From contig NZ_JBJYIN010000012.1 in NCBI RefSeq assembly GCF_046237015.1, positions 82,804-146,803 of the forward strand: a DNA stretch of 64,000 nucleotides, in the 5' to 3' direction. The stretch is from JBJYIN01 sp046237015 (lineage in GTDB: Bacteria > Pseudomonadota > Gammaproteobacteria > Enterobacterales > Enterobacteriaceae). The translations under genes and the position numbers were made by a program. Position 1 is the stretch's first letter; each line of letters begins with the position of its first letter. This document shows positions 54,152 to 63,972 of the stretch, piece after piece. Under the pieces are notes generated by a model, which was given only the letters and a program-made list of their open reading frames with translations, was not told the origin of the DNA and searched no databases.

Positions 54152-56671
54152 CTAGTTAGCCGAATAGGGGAGGCACGGCAACAATAAATTATTCGTCAGC
54201 GGCGGCAATGGTTTAGGAAGACGAATCGTACATTGTACGACGCCCCCCCAACGCACATTCATGGATTCTCCGGCATTGATACCGGTTAGCCAGACACTGC
54301 CATTATCATTGACGATCCCCGTCTGATATTGATTCTGGTTGACAACCGTCGCACCAAATGGTGGAGCGCTGCCGTCTTTCAACTTAATCACGGCCATCGC
54401 TTTTTCACCGGCTATCACACCAAAACGACGATACCCTACCGCACCTTCCGTGAGCGTCCCCTGCACCACAGAGCGAGTCGCATCGACATTGTCCGCTAAT
54501 TCGTTGACATCAACCGTCAGGCTGTTGCGATAATAGCTATTCACATCACTAATGACGGCTTTACCGAACATATTCGTGTGACTAACACCACCATAGCCGC
54601 GGACAGGTACACCACTAACACCATCGGTATCCACCATCATGCGCGTCCCGCCCATCACATTGGCGCGGTGTAGCGCGGCCCCCTGTCCCGTTGCCGTTAT
54701 ACCGCCCTGCAACCCAAGCCCCACCGAGGTATATTCCCCACTTTGGTGACCAACATTGGCCATCACTTGGGCCATATCACCTTCATAGGTATAGTACCCA
54801 CTGGCCGCAGAACGTCCATTTGGCCCCAACCCTGCTTTCACGTTATAACTATTATTGTCATCAACGCGATCGTAATAACCCACCATATGTGAATTATTAT
54901 TTCGGTTATACTGCCCATCGTAGGATAAACTTCCAGTGTTACCCCATGGGATAGTCATACTCAAAAATACGCCATCGTCCCGCATATTGTTATATACATT
55001 TCGATATCCGGTAATATTCATACTGGCATTACTGATATTTCCGATATCAAAATAACGTGATAGTGATAAGTTATAAGTATTGTTCGAAGAATGGTTCCAA
55101 TAGGTTTGATGACTATAGTTCAAATAAACACTCGTCCGCTGCTCAGGAAATTGTTTGTTGAACGTGATGGTGTATAACTCTTTATTATTATTCAGTTCAA
55201 AACCACGGTATCGCATATCAATATATTGAGACATGCTCATAAAGTTTCTTTCAGCAAAACGATATCCGGCAAAGGTCACCTGACTATTATATTCATCAAA
55301 ACGTTTTGAATAACTCAGACGATAGGACCCACCCGTGACGTTTCCGCGCTGTGGTAAATTCGTTCTGGACTGCGTGGCATCGACGGATACGGCACCAAAG
55401 TCCAGTAAATCACGCCCGACCCCAATAGAAAGCGCATTATAATCATCCCCCCCCAAAATAGAACCGCCATACAGAGACCAACCATTATTGATCCCCCAGG
55501 AGAATTCACCGGTGGCAAAACCAGGCCCCTGATGATTACGGTTATAATCTGATGGTTTCCCTAATGCCATTTTGTAACGAACCAATCCAGGTCGGGTCAA
55601 ATACGGTATATTCGCCGTACTCACCTGAAAAGTCCGCGTCGTGCCATCCTGCTCTTGCACCGTCACTTCCAGCGTACCGGACGTTGCAGAGTTCAAATCC
55701 TGAATTCGGAACGGCCCCGCCGATACCGTCGTTTCATACAATACCCGTCCCTGCTGTCTGACTGTTACCTTGGCATTGGTACTCGCGACACCTGAAATTT
55801 CAGGCGCATAGCCGCGCAAGTTGGGAGGAAGCATATTGTCATCAGAAATCAGGCCCGCGCCCAGATAACGAAAGCTATCAAAAATATTGGAATTCAGATA
55901 ACTTTCACCAAGCGTGAGTTTGGCACGCAACGAGGCAATGGCCCTATACATATAGTAACGGCTAACATCCCAATCATTGCGAGTACTGTTTGCTTCCCCG
56001 GTGGTGTGATCGTAATTCCCCTGCCAGTCAGCACGAAAACGCCAGGGGCCCAGGTTAAATCCCGAGGAGCCATTCCCACTCAATGTCTGGGTGTTTTTCC
56101 CTTTCGAAGGGAAAGTACTTTGCGCATTGAAGTTATAATCCAGCAATACCCCGGCAATACCATGATCCCAACGCGATGGCGGGTCCCAGTTATCAGCGAC
56201 ATATTCCAGACTGACTTGAGGTATGTTCACATAGAGCGAACCGGTTCCCAGGTCGCCATAGGTATCCATACCACTGATCGAGTCAATATTCAGACATTGT
56301 CCGTCGTTCCACCATGTCACGTCACGCATTGCCGTAGCAGTCAGACCGAACTGTTTAACCAGTTCTGGCGTCAGGCAGGGAACACTCCCTTTCGGATCCC
56401 CTTCAGGCGGAAGAAACACAATACTTTGTTCCGGCAACTCATTCTTATTGACTCGCACGACCATCTGATATTGACCGGGCATAAGATAGCCCGCTTTAAC
56501 AAACTCGCTTAAGTCAATTTTCTCTCGATCCTTAACATCAAGCACATCGGTATTAAATTCAATATCCTTGGCCGCAAACGCCGACGGCTGAACAAGCACA
56601 GACAGAGCCACTATTACTGATAGTGGGCTTATTACGAAATGCCGGTATCCCCTCATCGGTAGCCATCCCAT
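54152..56671 (-). CDS. Fimbrial outer-membrane usher (left operon)
   Basis: An 839-residue usher: signal peptide to about residue 33, N-terminal chaperone-binding domain (IEFNTDVLDVKDREKIDLSEF), 24-strand barrel with plug (PPNLRGYAPEISGVASTNAKVTVRQQGRVLYE at about 290-320) and two C-terminal domains ending VQCTIRLPKPLPPLTNNLLLPC. It exports the pilus across the outer membrane. ATGs at 56671 and 56656 are both possible starts. It is paralogous to the usher at 61364. Confidence 0.93.
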   Translation of the reverse strand: MGWLPMRGYRHFVISPLSVIVALSVLVQPSAFAAKDIEFNTDVLDVKDREKIDLSEFVKAGYLMPGQYQMVVRVNKNELPEQSIVFLPPEGDPKGSVPCLTPELVKQFGLTATAMRDVTWWNDGQCLNIDSISGMDTYGDLGTGSLYVNIPQVSLEYVADNWDPPSRWDHGIAGVLLDYNFNAQSTFPSKGKNTQTLSGNGSSGFNLGPWRFRADWQGNYDHTTGEANSTRNDWDVSRYYMYRAIASLRAKLTLGESYLNSNIFDSFRYLGAGLISDDNMLPPNLRGYAPEISGVASTNAKVTVRQQGRVLYETTVSAGPFRIQDLNSATSGTLEVTVQEQDGTTRTFQVSTANIPYLTRPGLVRYKMALGKPSDYNRNHQGPGFATGEFSWGINNGWSLYGGSILGGDDYNALSIGVGRDLLDFGAVSVDATQSRTNLPQRGNVTGGSYRLSYSKRFDEYNSQVTFAGYRFAERNFMSMSQYIDMRYRGFELNNNKELYTITFNKQFPEQRTSVYLNYSHQTYWNHSSNNTYNLSLSRYFDIGNISNASMNITGYRNVYNNMRDDGVFLSMTIPWGNTGSLSYDGQYNRNNNSHMVGYYDRVDDNNSYNVKAGLGPNGRSAASGYYTYEGDMAQVMANVGHQSGEYTSVGLGLQGGITATGQGAALHRANVMGGTRMMVDTDGVSGVPVRGYGGVSHTNMFGKAVISDVNSYYRNSLTVDVNELADNVDATRSVVQGTLTEGAVGYRRFGVIAGEKAMAVIKLKDGSAPPFGATVVNQNQYQTGIVNDNGSVWLTGINAGESMNVRWGGVVQCTIRLPKPLPPLTNNLLLPCLPYSAN

Positions 56672-56854
56672 TTAAATCGGGTCATAAATGGACGAGCGAG
56701 GCGTATTATTTGACTTGTCGGCGTAACCGATATGCCAATATTTTGTTTGCAATGGACAACGGAAACCTGAATTCGCCGGCAACGCACAAAAACAGAACGT
56801 TGAATATTCAACATGACGCCCACTCCCTTTTGTCAGCACAATCACTTTGGGTAA

Positions 56855-56879
56855 AACAGGCGCGAATTTCGCGCCTGTT
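56855..56879 (-). terminator. Attenuator hairpin between pilin and usher (left operon)
   Basis: Arms AACAGGCGCGA and TCGCGCCTGTT form an 11-bp stem with a three-base loop. Read leftward it is followed by a short T-run. Lying between the pilin and the usher, it probably lowers downstream transcription so that pilin is made in excess. Confidence 0.75.
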
Positions 56880-56898
56880 GTTGCACTCGTGATTAGGA

Positions 56899-57432
56899 TT
56901 ATTGATAAGCGAGAGTGAAGTTCGCCACTGACGTAAACTCACCAGGAACAACGGTCGCAGTCCCGCCATCCCCTTGCAGATATGCCGCGAAGGTCAGAGT
57001 ATTATTGCCATCCTGAACGGCAGTGGGTCGAGAAGCTTCACCCAACTTAATCGACGTACCATCGCCATTGGTGAGAACAATGGCTGCGCCTTGAGCGGTT
57101 CCCACCAGGCTGAGGTTATCCGTCTGGGCAGCAGAAGCAGTACCGGTGAACGTTGTGGTGACGGTCTTATCCGTCAGGGTAGCCACATCACAGTTTTCCA
57201 ACTTAATATAGAAAGGACGAGGAGTCGATTTCCCGCCATTTTCTAACGCTTTGTTAGAAACCTGTCCCATGTTTACCGTCTGGTCAGTCGTTTCCGGCGT
57301 AATAGAGCAAGGTGAATCGATAATCGATCCTTTAAAAGTAACAGTCCCTTGCCCTTGATCGGCAGAAAAAGCAGCGCCGCTTGATAACGCCAAAACTAAA
57401 CCAATAGCTGAAGAAATATGCTTAATTTTCAT
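56899..57432 (-). CDS. Major fimbrial subunit (left operon)
   Basis: A 177-residue type 1-like pilin. The signal peptide ends near residue 23 (AAFS, then ADQGQG). C42 and C81 form the usual disulfide, GSIIDSPCSI is the conserved donor region, and the C-terminus FTLAYQ has the penultimate tyrosine. It is the first gene of a four-gene leftward operon and paralogous to the pilin at 60661 (both have KALENGG/TVLENGG before the second cysteine). Confidence 0.93.
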   Translation of the reverse strand: MKIKHISSAIGLVLALSSGAAFSADQGQGTVTFKGSIIDSPCSITPETTDQTVNMGQVSNKALENGGKSTPRPFYIKLENCDVATLTDKTVTTTFTGTASAAQTDNLSLVGTAQGAAIVLTNGDGTSIKLGEASRPTAVQDGNNTLTFAAYLQGDGGTATVVPGEFTSVANFTLAYQ

Positions 57433-57622
57433 TTACCTTATCTCCTAAAATATAATCACATGCGTAAGATACTCATAACGAAAAGTACATAAAAACACCT
57501 CAAAAAAAATCAAGGTATCGTCAGTACACTGATTTTGTATAAGCAAACGCCATACAAAAGATGGAATTAAAATTAAAAAATATAAGTCACGATAAAAAAT
57601 AACGAATTAAAAATCACTCAAA

Positions 57623-58426
57623 TTAATGTAAATTCAAAGCAGATTCATTTCCTCGATGTAAAAAGCCATCCCCTTTGCACAAACCGATCAATTCTACTAG
57701 CCTATTGAATCCCATTTTCACCAGTGCATTTTTTTTATGCTGATGAATAGTTTTCACACTACACCCTCTTTCTTTCGCGATACTCAGCGTGCTTTTTTCG
57801 CCAAAAAGTTCAGCTAAAATAAAGCATTCCATTGGTGTCAGAAATATATCCATCTGCTCAAGTGCTGTCATATCATCAATACGCTTATCATTTATCTGTA
57901 CTGCAAGCGACGGACTCAAATAACAAGAACTCGGTTCTAATGCCAAGGCCGAATTAAGGCAATCGAGATTATCTTTCTTAGACAAAATGATGCTGACCTC
58001 GAAACTTCGCATCAACACAACTGATGGGAAATGAGGAGAATCCAGTAAGACGATAATTTTAACATCCGGATAAAAATGTTTTAGCTTATAAATAGCATGA
58101 AGCGTTTGCATCCAAACAGGATTGTATGCAACAAAAACGGCATCGACATTTTCATTTATTGCAATTTGATAAAATAGGTCATTAATGTCGTCAACTACGC
58201 TAATAATATATGCAGAATCATTTTTTTCACTTAAAAATTCGGTAATAGCCTCCTGAACATAAACATTATTATCGAAAACCAGAATCAGTTTATCCGTACA
58301 CTCGTTTTTTTCTAATGATAGAATCTTATTTACGCTCGCCACACCCTCTCCATCTTTTATACGAACCAGATAGAACACTATTTTTCTTACGCCGACATCA
58401 GCGAAAAAACCGATTGTGCGTAACAT
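57623..58426 (-). CDS. LuxR-type regulator with receiver-like N-terminal domain
   Basis: A 267-residue protein. The C-terminal LuxR helix-turn-helix is at about 195-255 (LTPMECFILAELF, SIAKERGCSVKTIHQHKKNALVKMG). The N-terminal part (about 45-165) has a receiver-like alternation of strands and helices. At the place of the phospho-acceptor it reads VDAVFVAYNP, with no aspartate at the strand end, so it may be a pseudo-receiver. The ATG at 58426 has GGTGAG upstream; a TTG start at 58453 is less likely. It sits between two divergent fimbrial operons and probably regulates at least one. Confidence 0.8.
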   Translation of the reverse strand: MLRTIGFFADVGVRKIVFYLVRIKDGEGVASVNKILSLEKNECTDKLILVFDNNVYVQEAITEFLSEKNDSAYIISVVDDINDLFYQIAINENVDAVFVAYNPVWMQTLHAIYKLKHFYPDVKIIVLLDSPHFPSVVLMRSFEVSIILSKKDNLDCLNSALALEPSSCYLSPSLAVQINDKRIDDMTALEQMDIFLTPMECFILAELFGEKSTLSIAKERGCSVKTIHQHKKNALVKMGFNRLVELIGLCKGDGFLHRGNESALNLH

Positions 58427-58850
58427 ATGGGACTCACCGCAGAACAAGATCAATAGTAGGTTAAAAAAACAAACGCAGAGTCAAAATTCACAATAAAACA
58501 AAAAAACAGAATAATAAACCATTGACTGTTAGGATAGTTCTCAATGTAAAGTTAAATAAACTTCTACTAAAGATTTACCAGTTAATTTCCCTTCATTCAT
58601 GGAAAAGTCCTAAAAGAGATATTAAGAAGTAATATTGGTAACGACCTACTTCCGTATAAAAAGCAGTAAATCAGGGGGGTGTAAATAGTCTTACAAACAC
58701 AGGTGATTAAGAGGAAAGCAAGGAAAGTAAATATCAGGTTAAGAGAAAGTTATGGGGTTGGATAACGTCCGTGACTGGGGAGTGAGCATTTTCACTATCT
58801 ATAGATAGAAAGGTAGCGAACACAACACGCTCATCTATCCTCCAGAAGTG
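58427..58850. other. Intergenic region upstream of the LuxR-type gene
   Basis: About 424 bases with no gene. They contain the promoter of the LuxR-type gene and the 3-prime end region of the FidL-like gene. A 14-base palindrome CTATCTATAGATAG lies at 58795-58808. No terminator or repeat was recognised with confidence. Confidence 0.4.
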
Positions 58851-59321
58851 TCAGTAGCGGATATTGCATGCCATTTTTGATTGCACGGTACTGACCAAAT
58901 AAGTATGTTTCGTCAACATCTCGATTTGAATCACATCATTCTCACCAAGAATAGGAATAGCGTTTTCAGGAGCGCTGTCATTCACATTCTTATCCAGAGT
59001 GATGTTGTGAACCACTAATCGGTTAGACTCTCTGGTGGCATCAAAGCTAAAGGTACGTCGAATGGTCAATGGGATGCCTGAGCTATCAATATAGATGCCA
59101 TTAACTAATACTAATGCTCTATTCTTACTATTCAGGTAAAAATAGATGTCATACTCCTTTCGGATGGTTTTATCATTTTCGTTGACTTTTACCTCGGCGT
59201 GACAGATAAGTGGCTTGTTGTATAAGTTACTATTAAAATAAAAAAACACACCGAAAAATAAAGAGATAAATGAAGCTACAGCGATAAAAACAGTTTTTTT
59301 CCCAATTTTAATAGTCAACAT
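58851..59321 (-). CDS. FidL-like membrane protein (YqeJ-like)
   Basis: A 156-residue protein with one N-terminal membrane anchor (about 11-30) and a periplasmic domain. It resembles FidL-like proteins such as E. coli YqeJ, which are encoded next to ToxR-type regulators. Two cysteines (ICHAEVK and KMACNIRY) may form a disulfide. It overlaps the ToxR-type gene by 14 bases. The arrangement parallels ToxR/ToxS, so a sensor-partner role is plausible but not shown. Confidence 0.72.
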   Translation of the reverse strand: MLTIKIGKKTVFIAVASFISLFFGVFFYFNSNLYNKPLICHAEVKVNENDKTIRKEYDIYFYLNSKNRALVLVNGIYIDSSGIPLTIRRTFSFDATRESNRLVVHNITLDKNVNDSAPENAIPILGENDVIQIEMLTKHTYLVSTVQSKMACNIRY

Positions 59322-60099
59322 ACGTCACGCACCCTTTCCCATCGGTCTGACAGGAGATCACAATTTCCATTTTTTTATCTACCACGCCCGGTATTGATGT
59401 CTTTTTTGATAAGAAAAACAGCACATTCTCTGAACAAAGGTTCTCGTAATTTTCCGGCATCTGTTCATCAACACGCTTATACAGGTAAAAAACATCACAT
59501 TTTCCTGATGGACTTACATTCACAAGATACCTATAAGGAAAGCGGTTACCATTTTCTACGATCACCCCAACAAACAAAAGTATCATGCTGAAAATAAAGA
59601 AACACGTTACATACCCGCGCTTACTCATGGATTTAGCAATGGTATAACCACGACCTCCCCATGAAACACGCTCGGTAGGCTTATTCTCTTTCAGAATGAC
59701 CTGTGTTTTCTCTTCCTCGTTCTCTTCCTCGCTCATTCCCTCGGATTGTTTTTCTATTTCATTTTCTTTATGGCAGCGCTCAATGCTTTCCACATTAAAG
59801 ATAAGACCCGACTTAGGAATTGTGACGATTGACTCAGCAAGATCAAACTCCCGCAGAGCTTTACGTAACAGCGAGAGATAATTATTAAGATTATTAATGG
59901 AAGAACATAGCCCGTTCTTTTCAAGCGCCTCTTTTAGCAATACATCTCGGCTTAATGTTACCCCTGGGTTTTCTATCAATAGACAAAATAATCGGGAAAC
60001 AGGAAAACTTAAGGCCACAGCTTCATTTTCACGATCGTGCCACGCAAGCGTACCATCATCCTCATTAAAAAGGATTAAATGGTTAATTAAATACACCAT
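59308..60099 (-). CDS. ToxR/CadC-type membrane-anchored regulator (YqeI-like)
   Basis: A 263-residue protein. Residues 1-105 form an OmpR-type winged helix (SFPVSRLFCLLIENPGVTLSRDVLLKEAL, NNYLSLLRKALREFD, TIPKSGLIF). An acidic linker (about 110-135) leads to a single membrane helix (163-181) and a periplasmic domain with cysteines near residues 201, 222, 249 and 257. Such proteins bind DNA while sensing periplasmic signals. It is cotranscribed with the FidL-like gene and lies between two fimbrial operons, which it probably regulates. Confidence 0.83.
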   Translation of the reverse strand: MVYLINHLILFNEDDGTLAWHDRENEAVALSFPVSRLFCLLIENPGVTLSRDVLLKEALEKNGLCSSINNLNNYLSLLRKALREFDLAESIVTIPKSGLIFNVESIERCHKENEIEKQSEGMSEEENEEEKTQVILKENKPTERVSWGGRGYTIAKSMSKRGYVTCFFIFSMILLFVGVIVENGNRFPYRYLVNVSPSGKCDVFYLYKRVDEQMPENYENLCSENVLFFLSKKTSIPGVVDKKMEIVISCQTDGKGCVTYVDY

Positions 60100-60660
60100 A
60101 TGTTTTTTCCACTACGATTAAGGTGTGGGACTTGAACGCTACAGCATCGTTTTGACAAACCATGCTACGGTTTACAAGAATAAAAATATCATTGTTTATT
60201 GTCAAAGGATATTTATTTTGCGTTTAGTTTCCATATAGGAAAGCATGCTTATCACTATATTTACATAAACATAGATAACCTCTCCTATCTTTTCTTAAAA
60301 AAACAAAAAATTAAATAACACACTGAATCAAAAAGAATATTTTTCACTTTAAATTTAAAAAATCATCGTTACCAGGCTATAGGGCCAAGCCCTGTAACAA
60401 GAATTTAAACCTAAAAAAAAGTAAAAATAAGACATTTAAACCAAAAAAATCTAAATGAAACAATATATTTGACTGAAAAAACAAGTCTATCTACCATAAG
60501 CACACATTCATTATCGACCTGAACATTGCAGCAGCAGAAAGATCGGTAATAAATTTTATTCATAAAGTGTAATCATCATGAATACCATAAGCATCTTTTA
60601 AAATGTGGTATTCACGTTTCTAATACTTATAAAATAGTAACAATATAAAGAGAGTGTACT
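60100..60660. other. Divergent regulatory region of the right fimbrial operon
   Basis: These 561 very AT-rich bases separate the ToxR-type gene (leftward) from the second pilin (rightward). They must hold both promoters. AGAGAGTG lies just before the pilin ATG. I saw no pair of fimS-like inverted repeats or GATC-rich cluster that would suggest phase variation. No ORF is supported. Confidence 0.45.
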
Positions 60661-61209
60661 ATGAATTTATCAAAAATTGCCCTGGCGTCTTTTATCACGA
60701 TGATCTACGCCGCAGGAGCACATGCCGCTGATTCACATAACGGTTCGGTGACATTTAAAGGGAAAATCATCGATACGCCGTGTTCCGTTTCTCAGGAAGA
60801 CCTACAACAAACGGTAGAATTTGGTGAAATCAGCAAGACCGTTTTAGAGAACGGTGGAACTTCTGATATAAAAACGTTTGATATCACGCTCAAAGATTGC
60901 AGTCTGGAGACTTCAACCAGTGCAAAAATCGTATTCTCTGGCGGCGCAGCTTCCGGTACGAACAGTGAATTACTGGCATTAAATGGCAGCGCATCCGGCG
61001 CAGGCATTGCGGTAGAGTATTCGGGCAGCAAAATTAAATTTGATGGTTCAACGCCGGCCGTTGATGCAACGCCGTTAGCAAACGGAAATAATATTTTCTC
61101 ATTTACATCTTATGTTGAAAAACTGCCAGTACCACAAGGCGGCCAATCAGCGACGATTACAACAGGTTCTTTCGCCAGCACCGCTAATTTCGTCGTCTCT
61201 TATCAATAA
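60661..61209 (+). CDS. Major fimbrial subunit (right operon)
   Basis: A 182-residue type 1-like pilin: signal peptide to about residue 22 (AGAHA, then ADSHNG), GKIIDTPCSVSQ with C41, C80 in LKDC, and the terminal FVVSYQ. It is a paralogue of the pilin at 56899. It is the first gene of the rightward operon, followed 154 bases later by an usher. Confidence 0.93.
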   Translation: MNLSKIALASFITMIYAAGAHAADSHNGSVTFKGKIIDTPCSVSQEDLQQTVEFGEISKTVLENGGTSDIKTFDITLKDCSLETSTSAKIVFSGGAASGTNSELLALNGSASGAGIAVEYSGSKIKFDGSTPAVDATPLANGNNIFSFTSYVEKLPVPQGGQSATITTGSFASTANFVVSYQ

Positions 61210-61297
61210 ATAACGGAGAAAAACGGCAAGGATGCCACCATTAGCTTCATTGATTTAATTGAAAGCACTACGAATACATGCAGAGTCCTAAATTAGG

Positions 61298-61323
61298 AAA
61301 ACACATTACCATTATTGTGTTTT
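61298..61323 (+). terminator. Weak attenuator between pilin and usher (right operon)
   Basis: Arms AAAACACA and TGTGTTTT (8 bp, 10-base loop) end in Ts. The stem is AT-rich and weak. Its position between pilin and usher matches the stronger hairpin of the left operon, supporting a role in lowering usher expression. Confidence 0.42.
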
Positions 61324-61363
61324 ATACCCTGACTACATCATTTTTATAAAAACGCGCAGTCTC

Positions 61364-63874
61364 ATGAATATAATCACTATCATACTTAAAGAAAAAAAAA
61401 GAGGCGCGTTATTTCGCTATAGCATTTTCACTTTGTCTCTCAACGTATTCACACTTAATGCGACAGAATTTAATATCAACGTGCTAGATGTTAATGAAGG
61501 TGAAAATATTGATCTTAGTCATTTTTCCGATCCTGAATATGTCACACCAGGGGAATATCTACTATCTATAAAAATTAATACACGTGAAATACATCAACAA
61601 ATGATCAGCTATTTACCAACGGGTAATACCAGTAATAAGCCAACAGTTTGCCTGCCATCGGCCATGGTTGATAAACTCACACTAAAAAAAACAGCCCAAG
61701 AAAAAATTATTTTTTGGAACAATGGAATATGCGCAGATCTGACGCCAATACCTGGCGTAAAAGTATCTAATCAGATAGGAATGGGAAGCCTGAATATTAC
61801 TATTCCTCAGGCATGGCTTAAGTACAGTGATAGCCACTGGGTTCCACCAGAACAATGGGATCATGGCATCAACGGTGCACTGCTAGACTATAATCTGGTT
61901 GGTAATATTCGTCATAATACCAATAACAGCGGCGGATCCCGCTACTTCAGCAGTTACGGTACTGCCGGATTTAATCTGGGAGCCTGGCGCTATCGTGCGG
62001 ACTATCGTTATTTTCTACAAAAGTACCGTGATTCAAGTCGCGATCGATTCTCGTGGGATCAGTTTTACGCCTATCGTCCATTGCCAACCATATCGGCCGA
62101 TCTAAAGCTCGGAGAAATGTATTTCAGCAGTAATTTGTTCGACAGCTACCGTTTCACCGGCATTTCACTGGAAAACAACGAGAATATGTTGCCCCCGTCA
62201 TTGCGGGGATATGCGCCTGAGATCCGTGGGGTCGCCAAATCTAACGCCACCATTACCGTGACACAGAATGGCCGGATGGTTTATGAAACGACGGTACCCG
62301 CAGGCCCTTTTGCCATTCAGGATCTGAAGAATGGGGTTAGCGGAACATTGGATGTCACCGTAACGGAAGAAGACGGCACCGTAACAACGTTTCAAACCGA
62401 GGCCGCCAATCTGCCTTATTTAACGCGACCGGGGCATGTACAATATAAACTCGCCGCAGGCAAACCGTCAGATTCAGATCACCATATGCAAGGGCCAGCC
62501 TTCTCTGCCGCGGAAGTATCATGGGGATTATCCAGCGCCTGGTCGGTATATGGCGGCACGATCTTGTCAGATAGCTATCAATCCTGGTCAGCAGGCGTCG
62601 GGAAAAATCTTTACCTGCTCGGCGCGCTATCCGCAGATATCACCCAATCACGCGCCACAATACCGACGTCATCTTCATCGCTGACGGGACACTCTTTTTC
62701 CCTAAACTGGTCGAAATACTTTGATTCCATTGATAGCCAACTGAGTTTTGCCGGTTATCGGTTTTCGGAAAAAACATACCTAAGTATGTCGCAATACCTC
62801 TACACGCTCGGCCACGACGGCAGGTACCACAATGAAAAAGAGCGTTATACCTTAACGCTCTCGAAAAACTTTGCCACGCAAGAGAAACAAACGCTGCTGA
62901 GCGGCCTGTCCGCCTATTTATCTTACACACACCAAACATACTGGAATACGTCACAGCAGGATCGTTACGGTCTTTCATTGAACAAATATATTAATATTGG
63001 TGCATTCCGAGGCGTGGCCGCCAGCTTGTCTGCTTATCGGACAACGTTCAACCGCCGCACTGACGATAGCGTATACCTGAGCTTTTCTATTCCGCTAGGA
63101 GAAAAGCAGCGTCTTAGTTACAGCATGAGTCACTATGACAACGGTAATAGCCAGGCGCTCACCTATACGAACAACGTCGATCCCAACCATTCCTGGAACC
63201 TGAGTTCCCGCTACGACAGTAGAGAGAACACCTATCTGAGCGGGAACTATACACATCTTGCCCCAACGACCGATGCAAACGTCGGGCTCGCCTGGCAACA
63301 AGATAGCTATACCTACCTGAATGGCTCGCTTCGAGGAGGTTTTACCGCAACCCGCTATGGCATTGCCGCACATCCCAAAGGGAACAATGGTGGTACGCGT
63401 ATTATGGTCGATACGGACGGGCAGCCTGATATACCGTTTTACAACAGTCGGGTAAAAACGAACCGCTACGGTCTCGCCGTGATTGCCGACACCAGCAGTT
63501 ATTACGATGTATCAACACGAATTGATGTACAAAAACTGCCAAGAGAGATGGAAGCAACCACGACAGTGGTTCAAGGAACATTGACGGAGGGCGCAATTGG
63601 CCACCGTAAATTTGATGTCGCCAGCGGCGCAAAAGTCATGGGCCATGTGACGTTGAACAATGGCCGATATCCTCCTTTTGCCGCGCTGAGAAAAAATAAA
63701 AAAGGCCGAGATGTCGCCATGATAACCAATAGCGGACACGCTTATATTACTGGCGTATCACCGAATGAGACCCTATCTGTCATCTGGGACGGAAAAACAC
63801 AGTGCCATATTACGTTACCCACAGCACTACATTACCTTGAGACGCTTCTTTTACCTTGCAGATCGGTAAATTGA
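61364..63874 (+). CDS. Fimbrial outer-membrane usher (right operon)
   Basis: An 836-residue usher. It has an N-terminal domain (TEFNINVLDVNEGENIDLSHF), a plug/barrel region (MLPPSLRGYAPEIRGVAKSNATITV), YLTRPGHVQYKLAAGKPSD, and C-terminal VVQGTLTEGAIGHRKFDV followed by CHITLP...LLPC. The signal sequence is unusual: a basic start (KEKKRGALFR) and a short hydrophobic part (YSIFTLSLNVFTL). The start is therefore a little uncertain. It is paralogous to the left usher and is full length. Its own chaperone gene is broken. Confidence 0.9.
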   Translation: MNIITIILKEKKRGALFRYSIFTLSLNVFTLNATEFNINVLDVNEGENIDLSHFSDPEYVTPGEYLLSIKINTREIHQQMISYLPTGNTSNKPTVCLPSAMVDKLTLKKTAQEKIIFWNNGICADLTPIPGVKVSNQIGMGSLNITIPQAWLKYSDSHWVPPEQWDHGINGALLDYNLVGNIRHNTNNSGGSRYFSSYGTAGFNLGAWRYRADYRYFLQKYRDSSRDRFSWDQFYAYRPLPTISADLKLGEMYFSSNLFDSYRFTGISLENNENMLPPSLRGYAPEIRGVAKSNATITVTQNGRMVYETTVPAGPFAIQDLKNGVSGTLDVTVTEEDGTVTTFQTEAANLPYLTRPGHVQYKLAAGKPSDSDHHMQGPAFSAAEVSWGLSSAWSVYGGTILSDSYQSWSAGVGKNLYLLGALSADITQSRATIPTSSSSLTGHSFSLNWSKYFDSIDSQLSFAGYRFSEKTYLSMSQYLYTLGHDGRYHNEKERYTLTLSKNFATQEKQTLLSGLSAYLSYTHQTYWNTSQQDRYGLSLNKYINIGAFRGVAASLSAYRTTFNRRTDDSVYLSFSIPLGEKQRLSYSMSHYDNGNSQALTYTNNVDPNHSWNLSSRYDSRENTYLSGNYTHLAPTTDANVGLAWQQDSYTYLNGSLRGGFTATRYGIAAHPKGNNGGTRIMVDTDGQPDIPFYNSRVKTNRYGLAVIADTSSYYDVSTRIDVQKLPREMEATTTVVQGTLTEGAIGHRKFDVASGAKVMGHVTLNNGRYPPFAALRKNKKGRDVAMITNSGHAYITGVSPNETLSVIWDGKTQCHITLPTALHYLETLLLPCRSVN

Positions 63875-63900
63875 ACCGTAAAAATTTTGGAGAATAAATA

Positions 63901-63972
63901 ATGAAACCGTCCTTTTATAGAAAAATAATAGGGCTATTTATTAGCAGTAATGCCAGTCAGTTAAGCGACTGA
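63901..63972 (+). pseudogene. Truncated fimbrial chaperone stub
   Basis: GGAGA and an ATG at 63901, 26 bases after the usher stop, start a 23-codon frame (MKPSFYRKIIGLFISSNASQ and three more residues). The beginning looks like a chaperone signal peptide, and a chaperone gene is expected here. The frame ends in a TGA within the right arm of a strong hairpin. The likeliest explanation is a deletion that joined the first codons to the operon's terminator. An alternative is an unrelated short peptide. Confidence 0.55.

Noticed and set aside
60100..60660. Phase-variable (invertible) fimbrial promoter
   Set aside because: No flanking inverted repeats and no recombinase gene were seen.
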